Below are positions 7,084 to 14,806 of a stretch of 46,213 nucleotides of DNA, one piece after another. A program made the position numbers and the translations under genes. Origin of the DNA: Caulobacter sp. UNC279MFTsu5.1 (GTDB lineage: Bacteria > Pseudomonadota > Alphaproteobacteria > Caulobacterales > Caulobacteraceae); assembly GCF_900114015.1 (NCBI RefSeq), contig NZ_FORN01000047.1, forward strand, positions 1 to 46,213, in the 5' to 3' direction. Within the stretch, counting starts at the first letter, position 1; the number at the start of each line of letters is the position of its first letter. The notes beneath the pieces were generated by a model. The model had not been told where the DNA came from and searched no databases. It saw nothing but the letters and a program-made list of their open reading frames with translations.

Positions 7084-9861
7084 TCAGACGTAGCCGTAGT
7101 GAAGGTCTTCCTCTGTCACGACGTCGACGAGGCTGCGGTTCTGGTGCAGCCAGGCCAGGAGCTGCAGGAAGCCATTCTGGATGTTGCCGGCCGAGGTCAT
7201 CTCGTTGTGCCAGACAAACTGGGCGACGCCCTTGTGGGTCGCGGCCTGCTGGGCGTGGGCGATCAGCTTGTCGCCATTTTCCGCGCCGGTGAAACCGGCG
7301 CCATTCAGGGCGCGGATCTGGAACGGGTCGCCCCAGGGGTACGTCTCACCGAAGGTCATGGGATTGACCCCTGGCGCACCGACGCCGAGCGGAGCAAAGA
7401 ACGCCCGCATGGACCGGTAGTGCTTCCTGAAGCTGGGATAGGCCTGCAGGATCGTCGGCCCGACGCCGCTGAAATAGGACCCGTGTTCGCCGCCGGTCAG
7501 GCCCATGCCGTTGTCCCAGTTTCGGCGGGCGGCCAGGTTGCCGGTGAATTCGTTCTCCGACATGTCCAGGATGTCGCCCAAGGTCTCGGTATCCCAGGCC
7601 TGGTCTGGGAACTGCCACCCCAGAAGGTCGTGCATGGTCTGGGCCTGCGAGCGGCTGACATAGCTGCTGCTCACGCCGATGTTCAGCGCTGGCGGGCTCA
7701 GATAGGCCATGCCGCGGAAACCGTACTTGGCCATCCTGACAGCCGCGAAGGTGAACTGTCCCACGTGCCCGTCGTCGAAGCTCAAGATCACCTTGCCCTT
7801 GGGCAAGGGGTTCGGGATGAACTCGATATTGCCGATCTGGATCGTGAAGCTGTTGCCGCTTGAGGCGCGAAGCAGCAGGCGACCCCAGGTAATGGCCGAC
7901 AGGTTGGCCCCGCCTCCGGGCGCGGCGACAAGCACCGAAACCGGAATGGTCGTGCTCTGCCACCGCCCCACGCCATTCTGGGACGTCAGCTGGCTCTTGA
8001 GATGGCCCAGCAGCTGGAAATTCGTGCCGCTGGTCGTGGAGTGATAGGCAGACCCCGGCGAGACCGGTGAGCCCGCCGAATAAATCTCCAGCGCCGCGCG
8101 GTCCATGTTGGCGAAGACGTTGGCGATCGGCTTGAACCAGATCCGGATCAGGCCGCCGGTGACGTCGGTAGGCACGGCGTCAGCCGCCGTCGGCGCGATG
8201 GCGACCAGCGACCCCGAACCCGTCGTGGCCAGCTGCAGCGCCGTCGCGCCTAGCAGGGCGTCGGCCGCCGTCACGTCGCTCAGTCCCGTGATCGTGCCGT
8301 TGACGTCGGCGACCGTGGCCAGGTGCGCCAGGGTCCGCTGGCCCAGGCTGCGCTTCAGGCGCTGATGGATTCGGCCGCCGATCAAAGGGGCCTGGTGGTT
8401 CCCGATCGTTTCGTCCAGCGACGCCGGGCTGGCGACCGTCAAGGTGTCCTTGACGCCTTGACCCACCGTGGCCACCTGGGCGGCAAGCGCCGCGAGGGCG
8501 GCGTCGATCTGGAAGATCTTCTCGGCCGTCGTGGCCAGGTATTGCTGCTGGATCCGGAACCGGGCCTGCAGTCGATTTCCCACATTGGCCGCGGGGATGT
8601 CGCGGGGGGTGGCGTAGGCATTGACGTCCCACCAGCCGGCCCCGTCGGCCGTGGCGCTGGTCGCCGCCAGGATCCCCAGGCCATGCAGGCCCAGGTGCTC
8701 ACCTTGTGCGACGATGATGTCGCCGAAATCGGCCGGCGTGAAGTTCACCTCACCCGTGGCCGTCACGGCCAGGTCGATCAGGACGTTGCGATGTAGCTTG
8801 CCGTCGCTCTCGATCGACCACTTGGCCAGCTGCACGGTCCCGATGTCGACGGCGAACAGATCCAACGTCAACAGCGGGCCGGTGTGAGCGCAGGGGTCCG
8901 CCCAAATGTACATGCCGTCGGAAACGCCCGCGCCCGTGACCAGGGTGTCGGGATTGCCGATCGTCTGGACCACGTCGGCCCATTGCTGGGCGGCTTGGGC
9001 CTCCAGGAGCGTAGCGCGCGCATCCAGGCCGGCCGCCAGGGTCTGCAGGGCGAGGAAAGCCGGGCCGAGGACGACTTGGTAGTGCTGGTCGATCCCGACG
9101 CCATATTCCAGGCGAATGGACGTCTGCAGGGTCGGCAACGGCCGCCAGTCGGTCAGGGCCGCGTTGATCTGCCGCCAACCCGGGGCGTCGACCGGCAGGG
9201 TGGGGCTGCCGGCGAACATGCCGTCGCCAGCGACACCGACCAGGTCGCCAACCTCGAACGGCATGTCGCCGAAGTCGGCGGGGGTTAGGGTTTTTAGGCC
9301 GGTCGTCGAGACGGTGACGGTCGCGACCTGCTCCTGTTTGATCTGGGTCCCGTCGTCACTGACGATGTAGCGGGCGATCGTCAGGTCGCCCGGATCCTTG
9401 ATCCAGATCTTCAGCCAGCCCAGGGGCCCGGGATGGCTGACGGGCTGGGCCTGGATGTACATGGCGTCCGAAACCGCGCCACCGTCGACCGGATCGCCCT
9501 GACGGCCGATCACCTGGGTGACGTCGGCGCGGAACGACTCGAAAACGTCCGGATCCAGCATCGCCTGGGTGATGGTCGAGCCGAACATGAAGAACGGCCC
9601 CGACCACGAACCCGTCGTGGCGGCGCCGACCTTCACATAGATCCCGTTGTTGTCCGGATCGGCGTCGGCATAGACCAGGCCCGGCACGCCAGCGTCGGCC
9701 GACAGGTCGGCGTCCAGGTCGGCCTTGGTCAGCCACCATTTGCCGCCGGCTAGGGTCAGTAGCGACGCCAGGGTCTGCAGGTTGGTCAGCGAGCCTGTCC
9801 AGTTGGACATGAGCCGGTTGAGCCGAGTGATCAGCGGGTTGAGATCGGAGATGTCGGACAT
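7084..9861 (-). CDS. Tail fibre with NodB-like (polysaccharide deacetylase fold) C-terminus
   Basis: This is a 925-residue protein. Residues about 1-110 form a phage-fibre-like N-terminus. Two related repeats follow (about 113-270 and 298-445), sharing a G-x-VSD-x-MYI-x-A motif near the start and a TPADFGD motif later. The C-terminal third (from about 690) starts with LSFDDGH, the first motif of NodB/CE4 deacetylases. The usual His-x3-His metal motif is not visible where expected (the segment reads DQAWDTETLGD), so it may bind rather than cut. A role in host polysaccharide recognition is inferred from this fold and from its place after the tip and chaperone genes. Confidence 0.75.
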   Translation of the reverse strand: MSDISDLNPLITRLNRLMSNWTGSLTNLQTLASLLTLAGGKWWLTKADLDADLSADAGVPGLVYADADPDNNGIYVKVGAATTGSWSGPFFMFGSTITQAMLDPDVFESFRADVTQVIGRQGDPVDGGAVSDAMYIQAQPVSHPGPLGWLKIWIKDPGDLTIARYIVSDDGTQIKQEQVATVTVSTTGLKTLTPADFGDMPFEVGDLVGVAGDGMFAGSPTLPVDAPGWRQINAALTDWRPLPTLQTSIRLEYGVGIDQHYQVVLGPAFLALQTLAAGLDARATLLEAQAAQQWADVVQTIGNPDTLVTGAGVSDGMYIWADPCAHTGPLLTLDLFAVDIGTVQLAKWSIESDGKLHRNVLIDLAVTATGEVNFTPADFGDIIVAQGEHLGLHGLGILAATSATADGAGWWDVNAYATPRDIPAANVGNRLQARFRIQQQYLATTAEKIFQIDAALAALAAQVATVGQGVKDTLTVASPASLDETIGNHQAPLIGGRIHQRLKRSLGQRTLAHLATVADVNGTITGLSDVTAADALLGATALQLATTGSGSLVAIAPTAADAVPTDVTGGLIRIWFKPIANVFANMDRAALEIYSAGSPVSPGSAYHSTTSGTNFQLLGHLKSQLTSQNGVGRWQSTTIPVSVLVAAPGGGANLSAITWGRLLLRASSGNSFTIQIGNIEFIPNPLPKGKVILSFDDGHVGQFTFAAVRMAKYGFRGMAYLSPPALNIGVSSSYVSRSQAQTMHDLLGWQFPDQAWDTETLGDILDMSENEFTGNLAARRNWDNGMGLTGGEHGSYFSGVGPTILQAYPSFRKHYRSMRAFFAPLGVGAPGVNPMTFGETYPWGDPFQIRALNGAGFTGAENGDKLIAHAQQAATHKGVAQFVWHNEMTSAGNIQNGFLQLLAWLHQNRSLVDVVTEEDLHYGYV

Positions 9862-9863
9862 GG

Positions 9864-10271
9864 TCAGAGAGCCGGCGGCGAGGGTGGCGTCGGGTTCAGT
9901 GGCTCGGCCTCGGTGTCGGGCCAGTCGCGCAGGGCCTGGCGATAGGCCAGAAGGGCGGCCTTCTGCTCGCTCGACAGCGGATCCCAGCGCTCGGGATTGC
10001 TGCGGATCGGGTCGAACTCATTGCGGAGCAGACCATCGCGACGCGCGCGAAGCGCCGCCATCGCCCGCGTCAGGGCCATAGAGGCCATGTCGGCGGACCC
10101 GCGCTCCACCAGCTGGTCGTCGATGACGACATGGGTCAGGTCCCAGTCGGACCGAAATTCGGGCAGCACGACATAGGGCCGGCGATGGGCGATGATCGAA
10201 CCCGGGAGGCCCTGGGTGATGGCGGTGATCTCGCCGGTCTCGTGATCGTAGAAGGCGACAACCTGTCTCAT
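9864..10271 (-). CDS. Tail fibre assembly chaperone-like protein
   Basis: This 135-residue protein has an N-terminal half that reads as a small beta domain. The C-terminal half carries a basic helix, a D-x-x-x-S-N-x-E-R-W segment and a YRQALRDWPD segment, the signature of the phage tail assembly chaperone family (Tfa-like C-terminus) that helps fold or attach fibres. It sits between the J-like tip gene, which it overlaps by ATGA, and the large fibre gene, the usual place for such a chaperone. Confidence 0.75.
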   Translation of the reverse strand: MRQVVAFYDHETGEITAITQGLPGSIIAHRRPYVVLPEFRSDWDLTHVVIDDQLVERGSADMASMALTRAMAALRARRDGLLRNEFDPIRSNPERWDPLSSEQKAALLAYRQALRDWPDTEAEPLNPTPPSPPAL

Positions 10272-13081
10272 CGCATGGGCCCTAGAGAGCTCAGCGTCCG
10301 GCTGGTGACATTGACGCTGCTGTGGGAATTGAGCGTGACCTTCACCTCCCGCTCGCCGGCGGCGCAGAAGAGCGCGCCGCCCAGCGGGATGTTGGCCTCG
10401 CCATTGGCTCCGCCCGTCGTGTAGACGGCCACCCCGTCGATATAGAGGACGGCGTTCCAGTTCTTGTCGCCGCTCGGGAAATGGCTCGACAGGAAGCAGG
10501 TGACGAACAGCGTCGCGTCGTCGGTCAGGTCCACGACGTGGTCGATGATCTCTTTGTCGGTCCCGTCGCAGTTGATGGTCGACGAGCCCGTCGTAACCAA
10601 GGGAATGGTGACTGAGTTGTTGGCTAGGGTGCGGGTGGTCAGCGTGCCGGTGATCGTCAGGTCGCCGTCGATCGCTACATTGGCCGTCAGCTTGATCTTG
10701 CCGGCGACGGTGTCGACATAGACGACCTTGCGCCCGACGCCGTCGGTCCCGACCACGCCGAACTCGTCGGCCACCACGTAGAACGAGAACACCGTCCCGT
10801 CGTTCATGGCGACCGTGCCGCCGACGTGGCCGTTGGAATTGATCGACAGGATCGCCTTGCCGACCCCCTCGCCGTCGATCGAGCGCAGGTCCTGGATGAA
10901 GGTCTTGTTGCCGTTGACGTCGTTCTGCAGCTGGTTGATTTGCTCGACGGTTTCACCGTTGACGATGGTCATCGTCAGGGCCGTCTCGGCCGTGGTGATC
11001 TTGGTCTGGTCAACGTCGGCCAGAACGTCGTCGCGCGGCCGGCCGGCGATCGCGGCGGTGTCAGCCGAGGTGTGGTTGCCCGTGACGTCCGCCCCATCCT
11101 CGGGCCGTTGACCATCGTCGTCGTCCACGCCGCTCCACGGGACGGTCGTCGCGCCGCCGGCGGTCGACTTGCCGGTGACGACCGTCGTCCAGTCCGAGCC
11201 CTGAACCTCACGCGAGGGATCGGCCAGCGGGATCACCCGGGCCTCGAGCGTGGCCGACGCCGCCACGCCGTTGGTCGTTACCAGGAAGCCGGCGTCGATC
11301 GCCTCGCGCGTGGTCGCTGACGTCGGCGCGGCCTCCGCCTCGCCCAGCACCCGCACCTCGACCCGCACGCCCAGCACCGCCGGATCCACGGGGGTGGACC
11401 ACACCGCACGGATCGCCGGGACCTTGGAGCCGTCGTCACCCGACAGGTTGACCGTGAAGACGTCGACACCGCTCAGCGCCAGCGGATCCGGCCGCGCCGG
11501 TTCGGGCGGCGGCGGGGTTCCCGGGGTGATTTCGTCCGTGGCCGCTGTCCAGCCGTAGGCCGAGGACGCGACCTCCCGCAGGGCTAGGGTGCGCCGCCAG
11601 TTTGGCGCGCGAGACCAGGCCTCGACGCGGTAGACCACACGGCCGCCGTGGTGGCGGCGATCCGAGGTCCAGCCGATCCAGTCGCCTTCCTCCAGGCCGG
11701 AGAAGCGCGGGGGCAGGGGAATGGTCGCCCGGCGCTCCATACGCGCCAGGCGGCGCTCGATCTCGGCGCAGCGCTGGGCCTGCGTCCCGGAAGTCACGAA
11801 GTCGAGGCTGAGCGGCGTTTCGGCCGGGCCACGATCATCCTGGATGTCCAAAACCGAGCGGCGGATCGGGGCGGCGTGATCGCTCCAGTTCTGGGCCGGC
11901 TCGATGTAGCGACCGACCACGCTGTTGATCCGCTGCGGGGCCGGCAGGAAGCGATCGAAGACCACCTTTTCACCGACGACCAGGTCGGCGTCGGTGATCT
12001 CGACGACTGTGCTCTTGGCCTGGCCGGGCTCGATCTCGACGCCGCCCTCGCGCTGGACGATGACGCCGGCCATGGCCGCGGCGAACCGCTGCTCAGTCTC
12101 ATCGTGGGTTTCGTCGGCGCGGATGACGGCGGAGACGCGATAGCGCGGCTCAGTTCCGCCGGCCTTCAGGGGAACCAGTTCGTCGCAGACATTGGCCGGG
12201 GCGAAGACGTTCTCCGGCGGGGCCTCGATGTCAGTCAGGCCGCGCCCGACCAGCAGCATTTCCGGTTGGTCGACCAGGTCGCGGGCGTAGACGCCGCGTA
12301 CCCAGTTATAGCGACAGACATAGGCGTTGTCGGTCCACTCCCAGGTCGAGGGCGCGTTCCAACGATGGCTGCCCGAGCCGCCCGGGACGGTGCTGTCCTT
12401 GCGCGGGTCGTAGCAGCGTTTGCCCCGGAACACCCACTTGAACGACGGTCGACCCTGCGGCCAAACCTTATCGTTGGCCTTGTAGGCGGCCCAGACTTTG
12501 GTGACGCCGCGCAGCCGGTCTTCAGAGGCCATGCCGGTCGCGCCGGCGAACCGTGTCGGTGGAGGTACGTCGTTCGAGCCGTTGATGAACTCGATGTCCA
12601 GGCAGCCGCTGAAACCCGTCTGCAGGCCGTTGGCGGAATAGGCGTAGTAGTCCGAGCCGATGAAGTAGCCTTCGAGGGCGTCGATCGGGTGGTCGGCTAA
12701 GGTGATCTCCAGGACCTCCCAGTCGGTATTGAACTCGCCGCCGAAGTTGGCGGCCGCCGCCAGCGAGCCCCCGCTGCAGACCCGACCGAACACCGCCTCG
12801 CGCGGACTTTCGCCGACGCTGAGCGTGGTGACGCTGGCCTGGCGCTCCTGCTGTTTCTGCTTGGGCCCAGTCAGTTTCGACAGGGCGAAAGCCCCGGCCA
12901 GCTGCAGGGCCGTGGTGATGACGAAGGTCGCCACCGTGGCGGCCGCGCCGGTCAGGCCGATCGCCGCGACGATCGAAGCGCTGATCGGGTCGGCCTTGGC
13001 CTGGGCCGGGCTCCACAGCAGGGCCGACGCGCAGGCGCCGGCCGCAAGCCAGCGGCGGAAGGAACGCGACAGGCGGATCAT
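10268..13081 (-). CDS. J-like tail tip / host-specificity protein
   Basis: This 937-residue protein resembles the central tail tip protein of lambda-like siphoviruses. After an N-terminal segment with hydrophobic stretches (9-29 and about 34-71), residues about 80-600 have the character of J proteins, and the last 200 include an NGHVGG...DGT...F-x-V-x-ADEFGV segment typical of DUF1983 at the end of J. The final 110 residues look like a beta-sandwich receptor-binding tip. The first 29 residues read like a Sec signal peptide ending A-Q-A-K-A, odd for a virion protein. It overlaps both neighbours by ATGA. Confidence 0.85.
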   Translation of the reverse strand: MIRLSRSFRRWLAAGACASALLWSPAQAKADPISASIVAAIGLTGAAATVATFVITTALQLAGAFALSKLTGPKQKQQERQASVTTLSVGESPREAVFGRVCSGGSLAAAANFGGEFNTDWEVLEITLADHPIDALEGYFIGSDYYAYSANGLQTGFSGCLDIEFINGSNDVPPPTRFAGATGMASEDRLRGVTKVWAAYKANDKVWPQGRPSFKWVFRGKRCYDPRKDSTVPGGSGSHRWNAPSTWEWTDNAYVCRYNWVRGVYARDLVDQPEMLLVGRGLTDIEAPPENVFAPANVCDELVPLKAGGTEPRYRVSAVIRADETHDETEQRFAAAMAGVIVQREGGVEIEPGQAKSTVVEITDADLVVGEKVVFDRFLPAPQRINSVVGRYIEPAQNWSDHAAPIRRSVLDIQDDRGPAETPLSLDFVTSGTQAQRCAEIERRLARMERRATIPLPPRFSGLEEGDWIGWTSDRRHHGGRVVYRVEAWSRAPNWRRTLALREVASSAYGWTAATDEITPGTPPPPEPARPDPLALSGVDVFTVNLSGDDGSKVPAIRAVWSTPVDPAVLGVRVEVRVLGEAEAAPTSATTREAIDAGFLVTTNGVAASATLEARVIPLADPSREVQGSDWTTVVTGKSTAGGATTVPWSGVDDDDGQRPEDGADVTGNHTSADTAAIAGRPRDDVLADVDQTKITTAETALTMTIVNGETVEQINQLQNDVNGNKTFIQDLRSIDGEGVGKAILSINSNGHVGGTVAMNDGTVFSFYVVADEFGVVGTDGVGRKVVYVDTVAGKIKLTANVAIDGDLTITGTLTTRTLANNSVTIPLVTTGSSTINCDGTDKEIIDHVVDLTDDATLFVTCFLSSHFPSGDKNWNAVLYIDGVAVYTTGGANGEANIPLGGALFCAAGEREVKVTLNSHSSVNVTSRTLSSLGPMR

Positions 13082-13488
13082 CCAGCCGCGCTCCAGGCCC
13101 GCAGCATGGCCGCGCGGGGTAGGCGGACCAGGCCCGCCGGGCCCGGCCCCACCAGGGTCGCGCCTTCAATCACCATCACCGCCGGGCCGGTGGCCGTGCT
13201 GACCAGGCCACCGTCACCGCGCGCGGCCAGGGCCAACGGTACGGAGGTAAGAACCCCGTCAACAGCGGCCTCGAGGCCGCCCAGCCCCTTGAGCACGCGC
13301 AGCGCGCCGCGCTGCGTCGTCCAATCGGGCAGGTCCGCCAGGCGGTCGACGCCCGTCTGGGCCAAGATCGCGGCGCCGAAGAAACTGACGCAGTCGTTGG
13401 CGCGCTTACCCCATGCGAACGGCGCTCGCATCCGCGCCTCGATCAGTTCGACCAGAGCGACGTAGTCGCGCGCGAGCTCACTCGACAT
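13078..13488 (-). CDS. DUF6950 protein, NlpC/P60-like tail tip peptidase
   Basis: This 136-residue protein has an FAWGKRANDCVSFFG segment (about residues 24-38) that matches the catalytic-Cys start of NlpC/P60-like folds, with the Cys in N-D-C. A classical catalytic His motif is not obvious. In lambda the corresponding gene (K) lies near the J gene and its product helps make the tail tip; here it lies directly upstream and overlaps J by ATGA. Dispersed palindrome copy 4 lies in the codons just before the Cys motif and encodes part of MRAPFA. Confidence 0.75.
   Translation of the reverse strand: MSSELARDYVALVELIEARMRAPFAWGKRANDCVSFFGAAILAQTGVDRLADLPDWTTQRGALRVLKGLGGLEAAVDGVLTSVPLALAARGDGGLVSTATGPAVMVIEGATLVGPGPAGLVRLPRAAMLRAWSAAG
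13414..13430. repeat. Dispersed palindrome, copy 4 (variant)
   Basis: TGCGAACG-G-CGCTCGCA, with one G:T-type mismatch between the arms, lies inside the DUF6950 gene. Confidence 0.75.
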
Positions 13489-14122
13489 GACCGGAGAGCC
13501 CCGTGTTTTGGTAGAAGGCTGAGACCAGGGCGTTGGGCAGGGCCGAGGCCGCCCGTTGCGGCGGCTTGCCGCCCCAGTTCAGGGTGATCTCGCCGGCGTA
13601 GGACACCGCCTTGAAGCCGCCGTCCGCCCCGACCACCAGGCGCTGGTCGGCGTCGGTGCGCATCCGACCCGAGCTGCGGCTAAGGCCCCGCACGGCGCCC
13701 TCGATAGCGGCGGCGACGGTCGAGGCCCCGCCGATTTGGTCCTCAAGGGTCAGGCGGTCGACGCGGCCTCGCTGGACAACCCGGGCCGACAGCAAGGTCG
13801 AACCCGTCTGATTGAACAGCAACTCCCAAAGCACGGCCGCAGCGCCGCGAACGGTCAGGGTGTCGACTAGGGCCAGAGCGTCGGGATCCACGCCGGACAG
13901 CGACAGGGTCGCGCCCTGCTCGGCGCCGCCCAGCTGGCCGGCGGCGACCGAGACCAGGCCGCGATCGCCGATTCCGACATAGGTGTCGCCGTCCAGGATC
14001 TGGGGGCCATGGCCGCCCCAGACGCACCATGGCCCCGTGGTCAGCACCAGCTTGACGGCGCCCACGGCCAGCGCCGTGCCGTCGTCCAGGGCGGCCTGGG
14101 CGGCTTCGGGATAGACGAACAT
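13478..14122 (-). CDS. Minor tail protein
   Basis: This 214-residue protein has hub-like beta composition. Features include a G-P-W-C-V-W-G-G segment near residue 31, an LSLSGV strand, and a conserved-looking end with MRTDADQRL, a FKAVS segment and LNWGGK. It sits where lambda-type phages encode L-like distal tail proteins, between another minor tail protein and the NlpC/P60-like gene, and overlaps the latter by 11 bases. I cannot name a family with confidence; DUF2163-like proteins are one possibility. Confidence 0.65.
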   Translation of the reverse strand: MFVYPEAAQAALDDGTALAVGAVKLVLTTGPWCVWGGHGPQILDGDTYVGIGDRGLVSVAAGQLGGAEQGATLSLSGVDPDALALVDTLTVRGAAAVLWELLFNQTGSTLLSARVVQRGRVDRLTLEDQIGGASTVAAAIEGAVRGLSRSSGRMRTDADQRLVVGADGGFKAVSYAGEITLNWGGKPPQRAASALPNALVSAFYQNTGLSGHVE

Positions 14123-14132
14123 GAAGGAGACC

Positions 14133-14804
14133 TCAGTCCAGCAGTTGCTGCAGGGCTTTGAACGACCCGCTGATCGCCTGCTGACGCGTCTTGCCGCCCA
14201 GCTTGGTCTCGCCAGGGATCAGCTTCATCAGGCAGTCGGGGTGATCCAGCGTGGCGTCGGCGCCGGACGGGACCAGGGTCGGCAGCGGCGGCTCCACGCT
14301 GACGAGCAGAGCGCCCGAGCCGTTTGCGACACCGGGCTCGACCACGCGGACCAGGGCCCGGCGCTGGGCCCCGCTCGTCGTCCACTTGAAGCCGACATAG
14401 TCGCCCCAGCCCAGCGCGAGGCCGACGGGCTGTCCCTGCAGGGTCAGACCATCGCGCGTGCCGTTGACCGACCAACTGGTCGCCACGCCGTCGAAGGCGC
14501 CGCCGCCAGCGCGGACCATGCCGGCGAAACCGTTGGGGCAAGACAGCGGCAAGGGGCGATGTTGCTCGGCCCCGAAGAACAGTCGCCCCGGGCCGCGCTG
14601 GGCCGAGATCCAGGCGCGCCATTCGTCGGCCCGGGCCTGGCCCGTGGTGGGCAGGCTCCATTCGGCTTCCCACAGCGGGAAGCCGGCCGAGACCGCGCCC
14701 AGCCGCCCACCGGCCTCGGGCGACAGGTAGTCGACGCGCTGGATCTCGAAATATTCTTGAGACACGCCCGCCGATGGCATGGCGCGCGGAAACACCAGGG
14801 CCAT
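14133..14804 (-). CDS. Minor tail protein, distal tail candidate
   Basis: This is a 223-residue protein. The N-terminus carries a Q-E-Y-F-E-I-Q-R-V-D segment. A long beta-rich middle follows with an EAEWSLP segment, W-R-A-W-I and FFGAEQHRPLP, then a DHPDCLMKLIPGE segment. It follows the tape measure gene directly, two bases after its stop, the standard place for the first tail tip or distal tail protein. The function is inferred from position; no enzymatic motif is seen. Confidence 0.65.
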   Translation of the reverse strand: MALVFPRAMPSAGVSQEYFEIQRVDYLSPEAGGRLGAVSAGFPLWEAEWSLPTTGQARADEWRAWISAQRGPGRLFFGAEQHRPLPLSCPNGFAGMVRAGGGAFDGVATSWSVNGTRDGLTLQGQPVGLALGWGDYVGFKWTTSGAQRRALVRVVEPGVANGSGALLVSVEPPLPTLVPSGADATLDHPDCLMKLIPGETKLGGKTRQQAISGSFKALQQLLD

Positions 14805-14806
14805 GC

